Shown here piece by piece: positions 44,475 through 52,154 of a stretch of 64,000 bases of DNA. Made by a program: the position numbers and the translations under genes. Within the stretch, counting starts at the first letter, position 1, and each line of letters opens with the position of its first letter. The stretch comes from Cupriavidus oxalaticus. Its GTDB lineage: Bacteria; Pseudomonadota; Gammaproteobacteria; Burkholderiales; Burkholderiaceae. The notes under the pieces are model-generated. The model saw only the letters and a list, made by a program, of their open reading frames with translations, ran no database searches and was not told the origin of the DNA. The stretch lies in assembly GCF_016894385.1 (NCBI RefSeq), contig NZ_CP069811.1, forward strand, positions 1,402,501 to 1,466,500. Direction: 5' to 3'.

Positions 44475-44489
44475 ATACCCTATAGGTAT
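44475..44489. promoter_or_regulatory. CatR/BenM-type operator
   Basis: ATACCCTATAGGTAT is a perfect ATAC-N7-GTAT palindrome, the consensus site of muconate-responsive LysR regulators. It overlaps the first possible start codon (44488) of the LysR gene, favouring the ATG at 44494. Confidence 0.7.
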
Positions 44490-45375
44490 GCCAATGGAAC
44501 TACGACACCTGCGCTATTTCCACGTTGTGGCCCAGGAGCTCAACGTCACGCGGGCCGCCGAGCGCCTGCATATGGCGCAGCCGCCGCTTTCGCGCCAGAT
44601 CCGGCAGCTTGAGGACGAGGTAGGGGTGGCGCTGTTCGACCGCGTCGGACGTGGGCTGCGGCTGACCGAGGCGGGCCGCTTCCTGCTGGAGCAGACCACG
44701 CAGCTGACCCAGCGCCTCGAGGAAACGATCGAAAGCACGCGACGCATCGGCCGGCAGGACAAGCGCTGGTTCGGCATCGGCTTCGTGCCGTCGGTCCTGT
44801 ATGGGGTGCTGCCGGAGTTGATCCGCGAACTGCGTGGATCGGCGCAGCCGGTGGAAGTCGGACTGGCCGAGATGATCACGGTCGAGCAGGTCGAGGGGCT
44901 CAAGTCCGGCCGCATCGACCTGGGTTTCGGCCGTATCGCGATCAACGACCCGGCGATCCGCCAGGAGGTGGTGATGGCCGAGCCGCTGGTGGCGGCGGTG
45001 CCGGCCAGCCAGCCGGCGCCGGCCCAGGCCACGCTGACACCGCAGAGCCTGGCCACGCGCCCGTTCATCCTGTACCCTGCGCGGCCGCGGCCGAGCTATG
45101 CCGATCATCTGCTGTCGCTGTTCCGCGCACAGGGGCTGCAGTTGCGCGTGGCGCAGGAGGCCAACGAGCTGCAGACCGCGCTGGGGCTGGTGGCGGCCGG
45201 GGTCGGCATCACGCTGGTGCCGGCCTCGATCCAGCGCCTGCATCGCGACGATGTCCGCTACTGCCCGATCGACGCGCCGGGGTTCGTGTCCCCCGTCATC
45301 ATGAGCTATCGCGTCGGCGACACCTCGCCCTTCCTGGCCCAGGCGGTAGCCTGGGTCATGCGGCAAGCGCAGTAA
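44488..45375 (+). CDS. catR: LysR-family regulator, CatR/BenM group
   Basis: 295 residues (293 if translation begins at the ATG at 44494). MELRHLRYFHVVAQELNVTR and LHMAQPPLSRQIRQLE are the LysR winged helix; the effector domain follows with GFVPSVLYGVLPELI. This group responds to cis,cis-muconate and activates divergent catB operons. Here the target is the catB remnant at 44231-44392, though an exact ATAC-N7-GTAT site remains. It may act in trans on other cat genes. The downstream neighbour is gene debris. Confidence 0.82.
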   Translation: MPMELRHLRYFHVVAQELNVTRAAERLHMAQPPLSRQIRQLEDEVGVALFDRVGRGLRLTEAGRFLLEQTTQLTQRLEETIESTRRIGRQDKRWFGIGFVPSVLYGVLPELIRELRGSAQPVEVGLAEMITVEQVEGLKSGRIDLGFGRIAINDPAIRQEVVMAEPLVAAVPASQPAPAQATLTPQSLATRPFILYPARPRPSYADHLLSLFRAQGLQLRVAQEANELQTALGLVAAGVGITLVPASIQRLHRDDVRYCPIDAPGFVSPVIMSYRVGDTSPFLAQAVAWVMRQAQ

Positions 45376-45503
45376 GGACCGGCGCACTGGTTGATGGCGC
45401 TGATGCGGTGGTAGTCCTCGACGGACTGGTCCGCGATCTCCGAAGCGGGAATCTGGATGCCGGCGTTGTTGACAATAATGTGGCAGGCGCCGACCTCCTT
45501 CAT
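45376..45503 (-). pseudogene. SDR gene fragment
   Basis: On the minus strand about 45 residues read CHIIVNNAGIQIPASEIADQ and continue through DYHRISAINQ, the NNAG region of an SDR. No N- or C-terminal parts are present. It is debris at the boundary between the cat region and the transposon nest. Confidence 0.6.
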
Positions 45504-45517
45504 CGCTCGCGCCAGTG

Positions 45518-45601
45518 CTAGTTCCTGGAGAACTCGATCCGCACGCTGCCGCTGCCGAGCGCCCGAGCCAGGCCAGCAGGGTCGTCCACGCGGCCGAGGC
45601 G
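45518..45601 (-). pseudogene. C-terminal fragment of an unidentified gene
   Basis: The minus strand encodes RVDDPAGLARALGSGSVRIE followed by FSRN and a TAG stop. The regular codon pattern suggests the tail of a real gene, but I do not recognise the family. It lies between the SDR fragment and the Tn3 fragment. Confidence 0.35.
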
Positions 45602-45639
45602 CGTGTACGCCCTTTGGCTACGATCGAAAGCTTTCCCCG

Positions 45640-45757
45640 ACGTTGTTCCGCCACTACACGGCGGTGCGCGAATTTCTCGGTGTCCAGCCCTACATTGGCA
45701 CAGATGCCAACGAAGTGACGATTCGCGCAGCGCGCGAAGCCGCGGAGAAGATGGATC
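45640..45757 (+). pseudogene. Tn3-family transposase gene, 5' fragment left of IS66
   Basis: Frame reading FRHYTAVREFLGVQPY and REAAEKMD, part of the DUF4158 N-terminal domain of Tn3 transposases. It stops exactly at the IS66 left end. The reading frame resumes at 52155 with MDQPVDIINATIDALVLHQV; joining the two at the duplicated GATGGATC restores a continuous transposase sequence. About 90 N-terminal residues before this fragment are missing. Confidence 0.75.
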
Positions 45758-45780
45758 GTAAGCGCGAAATTAACCGCACC
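45758..45780 (+). repeat. IS66 left inverted repeat
   Basis: 23-bp end beginning GTAAGCGCGAAATTAAC and ending in CGCACC; about 17 of 23 positions match the right end at 52132-52154. Confidence 0.85.
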
Positions 45781-45841
45781 TAGCTTTTCCGGCTGAGAGT
45801 GGGCAGGCTTGCGTCCGCAACCACTATTTGCGGACGCAAGC

Positions 45842-46318
45842 ATGATGGACAACGAATGTGAAGTTCCGTCGCTGAGAGTGACCCGTGTTCGCTCCAACGG
45901 GAAGCGAGACTTTGACCCCAGGGATAAGCGCCAACTGGTCGAGGCGTGTCTGCGGCCAGGGGTATCGGTAGCTGGGATGGCGCTCAAGGTCGGCATCAAT
46001 ACGAACCAGTTGCGCAAGTGGATTCGGCTGCACCAAGCGGCAACAGAAGCCGCGGCGGCCGACAGTGCGGAGCTTGCATTGCCAGCGTTCGTACCGGTCG
46101 TCGAGGCTAGCGGCGGAACACGCGTCCCGGCATCGCCGGTGGCACTGCAATGTCTGCCGGCCCAGGCGCCCGCTTCCACCCAACCATCGGTACGTCCGTC
46201 GCTGAAACCTGCACTACTGACGGCGCGGCTGCCCAACGGCGTGACGGTCGAACTTGAATGCGGCGGACAGGACGTTGCGCTGGTGAAGGCGATGATCGAA
46301 GCGTTGGGAGCGCGTTGA
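45842..46318 (+). CDS. tnpA: IS66-family TnpA accessory protein
   Basis: 158 residues. The helix-turn-helix part KRQLVEACLRPGVSVAGMAL followed by INTNQLRKWIR is typical of IS66 OrfA, and the C-terminus LPNGVTVEL is characteristic too. It ends in TGATG, overlapping the tnpB start, so translation is coupled. IS66 needs TnpA and TnpB as well as TnpC to transpose; this gene looks intact. Confidence 0.9.
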   Translation: MMDNECEVPSLRVTRVRSNGKRDFDPRDKRQLVEACLRPGVSVAGMALKVGINTNQLRKWIRLHQAATEAAAADSAELALPAFVPVVEASGGTRVPASPVALQCLPAQAPASTQPSVRPSLKPALLTARLPNGVTVELECGGQDVALVKAMIEALGAR

Positions 46319-46671
46319 TGTTCCGGCTCGATGCTGACCTGCAGGTCTACCTGCACCGCAATGCGGTGGACTTCCGCCTCGGGATCAACGGGTTGATTGC
46401 GCTGGTCGAGCAGTCGATGCAGCTTGATCCGTTTGCCCGCGCCGTCTACGCCTTCCATAACCGTCGGCGCAACCGCATCAAGCTGTTGCTGTGGGACCGC
46501 AACGGGTTCTGGTTGCTGCTCAAGCGCCTGGAGGAAGACCGCTTCGTGTGGCCACGGCGTCAGCAGGCGGTGATCGAGCTGACAACCGAGCAGTTGCACT
46601 GGCTGCTGGACGGCATCGACGTGGACGCGGTGAAGCGCCACCCGTCACGCAAATATCAGCACACGGCTTGA
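46318..46671 (+). CDS. tnpB: IS66-family TnpB protein (Orf2-like)
   Basis: 117 residues with the PF05717 pattern: DFRLGINGLIALVEQ, AVYAFHNRRRNRIKLLLWDR, and a C-terminal LLDGIDVDAVKRHPSRKYQH segment. Intact. It overlaps the tnpA stop (TGATG) and precedes tnpC by about 57 bp. Role: accessory to IS66 transposition. Confidence 0.92.
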   Translation: MFRLDADLQVYLHRNAVDFRLGINGLIALVEQSMQLDPFARAVYAFHNRRRNRIKLLLWDRNGFWLLLKRLEEDRFVWPRRQQAVIELTTEQLHWLLDGIDVDAVKRHPSRKYQHTA

Positions 46672-46728
46672 TGGTCGTTCGGGGTGACGTATACCCGATT
46701 GCGCCATGGCTGCACTATCGTGTTCAGC

Positions 46729-48086
46729 ATGAACGAACACGACCTCTCCCAATTGCCGCCGGCCGCCCAGGCCTATATCCGCGAACTCGAAGCGAGGGCC
46801 GCTGCCAACGCTCAGCACATCGCCGAGCTGAACGAGCGCATCAAGCTCCTTGAAGAACAGTTCCGCCTCGCGCAGTCCAAACGCTTCGCACCAAGCAGCG
46901 AGAAGCTCAAGGACCGAGTGTTCGACGAAGCGGAGCAAATGGCCACTGCGGAGCCGGCCGACGACGATGAGATGACGCGCTCGCGCCGCCGGACACGGGG
47001 TTGCCGGAGCCTGACAAGCCTGCAGGCCGCAAACGTGGTCGCAAGCCGCTGCCAGCGGACATGCCGCGCCAGCGAATCGAGTACGACCTGACCGAGGACC
47101 AGAAGGTCTGCCCATGTTGCCAAGGTTCGATGCACCGCATGGGCGAGGAAGTCAGCGAGCAGTTGCACATCGAAGCAAAGGTCTCCGTTCTGCAGCACGT
47201 CCGCTTCAAATACGCGTGTCGGCACTGCGAGCGCAATGCCGAACGCACGCCGGTGGTGACTGCGCCGATGCCGGCGCAACCACTGCCGGGCAGCAACGCC
47301 AGCCCAGCGATGCTGGCGACGGTGACCACCGCCAAGTACGTGGACGGCACGCCGCTGTACCGCATGGAAGACGCGCTGGGTCGCGCCGGCATTGCAGTTG
47401 GCCGCGGCACACTGGCCAACTGGATCATCCGGCCCGCGCAACTGCACTACAGCCGGCTGTACGAGGCGCTGCGCCGCACGCTGCTGTCGCAGCCACTGAT
47501 CCATGGCGACGAGACGACGGTGCAGGTGCTCAAGGAGGAAGGCAAGGCCGCGCAGAGTAAATCGTACATGTGGGTGTATCGCAGCGCGGAGGACTGCGAG
47601 CATCCGGTGGTGCTGTTCGACTACCAGCCGGGGCGCGGACAGGAGTATCCACAGGCGTTTCTCGCAGGCTACGAGGGCATGCTGATGACCGATGGCTACA
47701 GCGCCTGGCGCACGCTCGAAGGCGTTACCCACTTTGGCTGTGTTGCGCACGCGAGGAGGATGTTCGTTGATGCGCAAAAGGGGCAGAAAAAGCCCAGCGC
47801 TCGAGTACTAAAGGCGCTCGAGTACTTCCAGGCCCTGTATCAGGTCGAGACGCTTGCCAAGGCAGAGCTACCCGAATGCGAAACGCGCGTCGACTACACG
47901 TACCGGCTGCGTCAACAGCACAGCGTGCCGCTGCTGGAAGCCCTCAAGGCATGGCTGGACCAGCAGGCACCGCAGGTACTGCCGGAAAGCCTGCTGGGCA
48001 AGGCCATCGCCTACGCGCGCAACCAGTGGGAATACCTGAGCCGATATGTTATCGATGGGCGTGCGCCCATCGATAACAACTGGTGT
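46729..48086 (+). pseudogene. IS66-family TnpC transposase, 5' part (frameshifted, cut by RIT)
   Basis: The N-terminal helical leader MNEHDLSQLPPAAQAYIREL with a coiled-coil NAQHIAELNERIKLLEEQ is in one frame until about 46980. The rest, from LPEPDKPAGRKRGRKPLP through the zinc-like CPCCQG, MLMTDGYSAWRTLEGVTHFG and IDNNW, is in the next frame. The gene breaks off after TGGTGT at 48086, where the RIT insertion begins. It is doubly inactivated. The transposase C-terminus resumes at 51466. Confidence 0.88.
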
Positions 48087-48105
48087 CATGCCGCTAGCGG
48101 CATGA

Positions 48106-48143
48106 ACCGGATTATGCCGACTCCCCGATTATGCCGCGTCATG
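48106..48143 (+). repeat. RIT left inverted repeat
   Basis: 38 bp starting ACCGGATTATGCCGACTCC and containing GATTATGCCG twice, 18 bp apart. Mirror image of 51427-51464 with a single mismatch. Likely recombinase binding and crossover region. Confidence 0.85.
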
Positions 48144-48204
48144 AATCCATGCACACAATGGATGGGTGGATCTCTGTTCCCGGCCGCTCGGATTGTCGGC
48201 ATTA

Positions 48205-49200
48205 TCAGAGAGCCTCCAGGAAGGCGAGCAACGGATCTGGAGGTTTGTAGCGTGTCGGCGCGACACCGCTCGCCGTGGCGTGCGCGAGCGCGCGTTCCTT
48301 GAGTTGCATGTCGGCGTGCAAGTAGATCTGAGTCGTCTCGGAGGACTCGTGACCGAGCCAGAGCGCGATTACGGACAGGTCTACGCCGTGATGTAACAGG
48401 CTCATCGCGGCCCCGTGTCGAAGCGTGTGGGGAGTTACTGATTTGTCCTTCAGCGAGGGGCACGAGCGGCACGCGATTGCGACGTTGCGTGACACAAGCC
48501 GCTGAAGTGCGTCGGCGCTAAGACCGCCACCGCGCGAACTGGGGAAGACCGGATCGTCGGGTTCGCCAGGTTGATAGCGTAGCCATGCTTTCATCACCGC
48601 GACGACGTCTGGTCGAAGCGGAGTGCATCGCATCTTTCTGCCTTTGCCGAGGCAACGGACGTGGGCGCCTGTACCGAGCACCACATCCTGACGCCTGAGA
48701 GAGGTCAATTCGCTATTCCGCAGACCCGTTTGAACCGCTACAAGAAGCAGCGCTCGATCGCGGTTGCCGATCCATGTTCGTACATCAGGTGCCGCTACTA
48801 GTGCTGCGGCCTCGCTCTCGGTTAGAAACTCGACGGGACCATGTTCACAACGTTTGGATGGAATTGCAAGGATACGCTGACACTGCAGAAACAACGCAGG
48901 TTCGCTGACCGCGACGAATCGGAAGAAGGCATGCACGGCGGCGAGCCGCGTGTTGCGTGTCCGCACCGAATTGCCTCTGCCGTGTTCGAGGTGCTGTAGG
49001 AATTCCTCGATCAACGACACGTCGAAGTCCTCGATTCGCAGCTTTGACGGCGTGCGCCCGATACGCTTCGTGGCAAACGCTAAAAGCAGCCGGAACGTGT
49101 CACGGTAACTTGCCACCGTATGCGAACTCAGACCTTGCTGCTCGAGCAGACGCTGGCTAAAAAAACGCTGAACGAGGGATGGGAGACTGGCGGCGCTCAC
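48205..49200 (-). CDS. RIT tyrosine recombinase C
   Basis: 331 residues with the full catalytic set of tyrosine recombinases: Arg in VQTGLRNSELTSLR, TPHTLRHGAA, WLGHESSETTQ and the nucleophile in IYLHADM. SAM-like core-binding domain at the N-terminus. Its start overlaps the end of the middle gene (ATGA at 49197-49200). The stop lies about 60 bp inside the left inverted repeat. Intact. Confidence 0.88.
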   Translation of the reverse strand: MSAASLPSLVQRFFSQRLLEQQGLSSHTVASYRDTFRLLLAFATKRIGRTPSKLRIEDFDVSLIEEFLQHLEHGRGNSVRTRNTRLAAVHAFFRFVAVSEPALFLQCQRILAIPSKRCEHGPVEFLTESEAAALVAAPDVRTWIGNRDRALLLVAVQTGLRNSELTSLRRQDVVLGTGAHVRCLGKGRKMRCTPLRPDVVAVMKAWLRYQPGEPDDPVFPSSRGGGLSADALQRLVSRNVAIACRSCPSLKDKSVTPHTLRHGAAMSLLHHGVDLSVIALWLGHESSETTQIYLHADMQLKERALAHATASGVAPTRYKPPDPLLAFLEAL

Positions 49201-50100
49201 GGCTGTTCTCCTGGACAGTTCTTGTCGAGATAGGCTGCCGCGAGTTCGAGCAACTCAGGAACCGCTTCGATGTACCAGTACGTAAGACCGACGTTGACAT
49301 GCCCGAGGTAGGCGGCGAGTTTCGGCACTTCCCGACTTACGTCGCGACCGGCACGATACCACTCGACCAGCCGTCCAGTCGCGAAGCTATGCCGGAAGTC
49401 CTGGAGGCGTGGGCCGTAACCATCGCGCCCATCCTCTGTCGCCGATCGCAGACCGACAGCGCGCGACATTCTGACGAACATACTTCGTGCGGTGCCGGCC
49501 TTCAATCGCTTGCCGCTCTCACTAACCAGGAACGCCTCGCTCAATCGTAAAGGACAGAGTTGATCGCGTTTCTGGACGTAGTGTTCGAGTGCCACCCGTG
49601 TCGACTCTGCTACAGGAACACACCGCGATTTGCCGAGCTTCGATTCCCGGATGGAGAGTATCCCGCTGACGAGGTCAACGTCGGACCGGTCGAGCCGAAA
49701 CGCTTCGCCTGGTCAGTGCTCGCATGCCGGTTCGGGATCGCAGTTGAGCTGCTCGGGTCATAAGCAGATCAATTTCCTGCTCAGTGTAAATGTGCGGGGC
49801 ATTGCGCCGTCTGCGGGCACTCAGGAGCCCTGCCGGAGGAATCTGGTTTCGACCGTCAATGACGTTCATCCATCGGGCGAATCCTCTCACTTGAGAGAGG
49901 CGCCGCCCCCAGGTGGCGCGTTCGACGAGTGTGGACGTCATCGCCCAGCGCAGAGCCAGATCGGTAGTAATGAACTCTGCATCTTCATGTTCCAAAAGAT
50001 CAACGAAATGGCCGAGTGCCAATGCAGGTTCGTAGAATGACGCCCCGAGAGCGCGGCGGACCGCCACGTACCTAGCGAGAGAATCGCGGATCGCAGTCAT
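49197..50100 (-). pseudogene. RIT tyrosine recombinase B, frameshifted
   Basis: The N-terminal half (MTAIRDSLARYVAVRRALGA to RTGMRAL) and the C-terminal half (EAFRLDRSDVDLVSGILSIR through LQDFRHSFATGR, AYLGHVN and TYWYIEA) are in different frames. Dropping about 10 bases (CTGACCAGGC on the coding strand, near 49707-49716) would give TGMRAEAFRLD and one continuous recombinase of about 297 residues. A small insertion therefore seems to have broken this gene while leaving A and C intact. Confidence 0.82.
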
Positions 50101-51329
50101 ATTGAACCTCCAGCGGTGGGCCAGGAGCGCGCGACCTCGCGCAGGTCCTCAAACGCGACCTTTGCATAGATCGCGGTACTATCCAGTGAGCGGTGCCGCA
50201 AGACCTCGGCTATTTCTGCCATCGAGGCCCCGTGGCGAATCATCGTCGTTGCCAGACCGTGACGGAACAGATGTGCGGCGCCCCGGCACGCGGGGCGGAA
50301 ACCGGCACGTGCGAAGGCCTGACAAACAATCTTGCCAATCGCCGCCGGCCCCGCCAAACCAACCCGAGGTGCCAATCTGCGAAGGAAGACCCGCCGCGAT
50401 GCACTTGCTCCGCGACCATCGCGGAGATATGTTGCGATTGCTTCTCCGACCTCCGATGGCAGGGGGACGTGCTCGACCATTTGCCCCTTGCCATGAACGA
50501 CGAGTTCTCCCGAACGCCAGTGAATGTCGTCGAGTTCGATGGCAACGATTTCTCCGGCACGTAGACCGAGCCGCGCCAACAACAGCAGGATTGCGTAGTC
50601 ACGACGCCCAGTCGGGGTCGACCGGTCTGCAGATGCAATGAGAGCTTCTTGCTGCTCAGGCGTGAGGAACCTTGGCACAGTTGACTGTCGCCACTTACGA
50701 ACTGAAGGCACTGACTCATACAGGTCTCGGGCCGTATCGCCGCGCAGAAAGAGGAAATGGCAGAACGAGCGAAGCGCAACTGCCATCAGCCGCGTGTACT
50801 CTGCCGATCGGCCTTTGCTGCGGGCAAGAAGATGATTCCGGATCGTTACCGCGTCGAATGCATCTGGCAATAAACTTCCGTCGCTGGCCGAGTGGCTGTC
50901 GAGAAAGTCGCGAATGAACGGGCCATAGACGAGCAGAGAGTTCTTCGCGAGTCCGCGATCCTGCCTCAGATAGTCCATGTATCGACCATAGATGTGCGCG
51001 ATTGCGGATTGGCGGCCCGACGTCGGCGGGCACACAATGGCTTCGGCACGCAGATAGGCGAGAAACTGCCGTAATGTGGGTCGCGCACGCTGGACGCGGT
51101 CTCGTGATGCGTCGATCATGCGCTTCATAAAGCGAGCCGTGACAGACTCATCGAGATCAATCAGGTCGATGTGCCTGTTCTTCATCCACCCAGAGAACGC
51201 ACACAGGACTCTTCGTTTCTTGCGAAGTGATACCTCGGAATAGTGTGCCGTCCGTAGACGATCAAGAAATGCATCGATGTGATGGGCCGGCAGCCCGCCG
51301 GATTCGCTGACTGTGCGTTTCGCATTCAT
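50097..51329 (-). CDS. RIT tyrosine recombinase A
   Basis: 410 residues. Catalytic motifs: LARLGLRAGEIVAIEL, AAHLFRHGLATTM, EVLRHRSLDSTAIYAKV. The N-terminal domain is longer than in C, as is usual for the first RIT gene. The ATGA overlap with gene B shows translational coupling. The upstream 100 bp to the right inverted repeat should contain the promoter of the three-gene operon. Intact. Confidence 0.88.
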   Translation of the reverse strand: MNAKRTVSESGGLPAHHIDAFLDRLRTAHYSEVSLRKKRRVLCAFSGWMKNRHIDLIDLDESVTARFMKRMIDASRDRVQRARPTLRQFLAYLRAEAIVCPPTSGRQSAIAHIYGRYMDYLRQDRGLAKNSLLVYGPFIRDFLDSHSASDGSLLPDAFDAVTIRNHLLARSKGRSAEYTRLMAVALRSFCHFLFLRGDTARDLYESVPSVRKWRQSTVPRFLTPEQQEALIASADRSTPTGRRDYAILLLLARLGLRAGEIVAIELDDIHWRSGELVVHGKGQMVEHVPLPSEVGEAIATYLRDGRGASASRRVFLRRLAPRVGLAGPAAIGKIVCQAFARAGFRPACRGAAHLFRHGLATTMIRHGASMAEIAEVLRHRSLDSTAIYAKVAFEDLREVARSWPTAGGSI

Positions 51330-51426
51330 ATGCTTTCTCCTGGCCAGCGCGATAGCTAGCCTGAGAAATCATACGTTTATGCCGACACAGCGTTCATGAA
51401 AGGCCATGCCCACCGTCACGCGCATG

Positions 51427-51464
51427 CACGACGCGGCATAATCGGGGAGTCGGCATAATCCGGT
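51427..51464 (-). repeat. RIT right inverted repeat
   Basis: 38 bp, reverse complement of 48106-48143 with one mismatch. It ends one base before tnpC coding sequence resumes (GAACGTGAC at 51466). Confidence 0.85.
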
Positions 51465-51465
51465 C

Positions 51466-51714
51466 GAACGTGACATCCGTCCATTCTGCACAGGGCGAAA
51501 GGCATGGCTCTTTGCAGACACTGTCGCGGGGGCGAAGGCGAGCGCCATGATCTACAGCCTGATGCTTACGTGCCGCGCCTGTGACGTCGAGCCGTATGCT
51601 TATCTGCTCCACGTGCTCACAGATCTGCCACAGCGCGCGCCGGACGCTGACATCAGCGACCTGTTGCCGTTCAACTTCGCCCGGCGGCAAACCGCGCCGC
51701 CGCACCCTGCCTGA
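51466..51714 (+). pseudogene. IS66-family TnpC transposase, 3' part after RIT
   Basis: 83 codons including stop, beginning ERDIRPFCTGRKAWLFADT and ending after LTDLPQRAPDADISDLLPFN. This is the TnpC C-terminus that should follow IDNNW at 48083. It is in frame with the second-frame part of the 5' fragment when joined directly. Confidence 0.85.
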
Positions 51715-51773
51715 GCGGCGGGTCGATCGTTGCCCCCAAGTCGGGGACTCCATCACACGGAGAGAGGCCCCTC

Positions 51774-51786
51774 GTTACCCGGTAAC
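51774..51786. promoter_or_regulatory. GTTACC palindrome 1
   Basis: GTTACCCGGTAAC, between the tnpC stop and the end of the leftward RHH-like gene. One of four 13-bp sites of this type in 343 bp. Confidence 0.6.
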
Positions 51787-51795
51787 AGCGAGGCG

Positions 51796-52056
51796 CTAGC
51801 GGGGGACGTTGAAATAGAGATCCCACTGCTCCGAATCCAGATTGAGCCTGCGCACGATCGCGTCGTCCGCTCGCGCGATCAGCCGCTCCAACATCTGACG
51901 CTTCGTTACCGTGTAACGGTGCGCCAGCCGTGCAAGAGCAAGGTCGGCTTCCGTACTGACCCACATGTCCAGCCGCCGCTCTCCGTTGCCGTCCTTGCCC
52001 GCCGTCGCGCGCCTTGCCCGATAGGCGGCCTGCCGCTGTGCTGTCGTCTGCGCCAT
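51796..52056 (-). CDS. small ribbon-helix-helix-like protein carried by the IS66 element
   Basis: 86 residues from the ATG preceded by GAGGAG. A basic N-terminus (QRQAAYRARR) is followed by RRLDMWVS (possible beta strand), TEADLALARLAHRY and KRQMLERLIARADDAIV (two helices), the layout of CopG/Arc-type repressors. Two GTTACCSGGTAAC palindromes lie in its promoter, one within its coding sequence and one just beyond its stop. It lies inside the IS66 right end, opposite to tnpABC. An autoregulatory repressor acting on these sites is my inference. Confidence 0.65.
   Translation of the reverse strand: MAQTTAQRQAAYRARRATAGKDGNGERRLDMWVSTEADLALARLAHRYTVTKRQMLERLIARADDAIVRRLNLDSEQWDLYFNVPR
51905..51917. 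promoter_or_regulatory. GTTACC palindrome 2 (within coding sequence)
   Basis: GTTACCGTGTAAC, inside the RHH-like gene; less perfect centre, could be chance codon use. Confidence 0.35.
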
Positions 52057-52074
52057 CCTGCACTCCTCATGATC

Positions 52075-52087
52075 GTTACCCGGTAAC
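52075..52087. promoter_or_regulatory. GTTACC palindrome 3 (promoter of RHH-like gene)
   Basis: GTTACCCGGTAAC, 18 bp upstream of the ATG at 52056, identical to site 1. Position suits autorepression. Confidence 0.65.
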
Positions 52088-52103
52088 ACTCCGGTGCGGC
52101 AAC

Positions 52104-52116
52104 GTTACCGGGTAAC
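52104..52116. promoter_or_regulatory. GTTACC palindrome 4 (promoter of RHH-like gene)
   Basis: GTTACCGGGTAAC, 29 bp centre-to-centre from site 3 and about 15 bp inside the IS66 right inverted repeat, so a bound protein could also shield the transposon end. Confidence 0.65.
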
Positions 52117-52131
52117 AACTGGAATCATCAA

Positions 52132-52154
52132 GGTGTGCTGGATTTAGCGCTTAC
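52132..52154 (-). repeat. IS66 right inverted repeat
   Basis: Read inward: GTAAGCGCTAAATCCAG then CACACC. Followed at once by the target duplicate GATGGATC (52155-52162). Confidence 0.85.

Larger units (their letters stand above)
48087..51465. mobile_element. RIT (recombinase-in-trio) element inserted in IS66 tnpC
   Basis: Three tyrosine-recombinase genes in tandem on the minus strand, each overlapping the next by 4 bp, are enclosed by 38-bp inverted repeats (48106-48143 and 51427-51464, one mismatch). Excising about 48087-51465 rejoins tnpC in frame as DNNWC|ERDIRPF. Each end contains two copies of GATTATGCCG. The left end also has an 18-bp perfect palindrome, CATGCCGCTAGCGGCATG, at 48087-48104, outside the inverted repeat. 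Confidence 0.88.
45758..52154. mobile_element. IS66-family element inserted in the Tn3 transposase gene, carrying a nested RIT element
   Basis: The left end starts GTAAGCGCGAAATTAAC (45758) and the right end, read inward, GTAAGCGCTAAATCCAG (to 52154). The element is flanked by an identical 8-bp duplication GATGGATC at 45750-45757 and 52155-52162, as IS66 makes. Contents in order: tnpA, tnpB, tnpC (frameshifted, split by RIT) and a small leftward ribbon-helix-helix-like gene. Total 6.4 kb, about 3.0 kb without the RIT insert. Confidence 0.92.

Noticed and set aside
44500..46641. 713-codon minus-strand frame
   Set aside because: It crosses catR, gene debris and IS66 tnpA/tnpB antisense and has no coherent homology; only two short segments in other frames look like real gene fragments.
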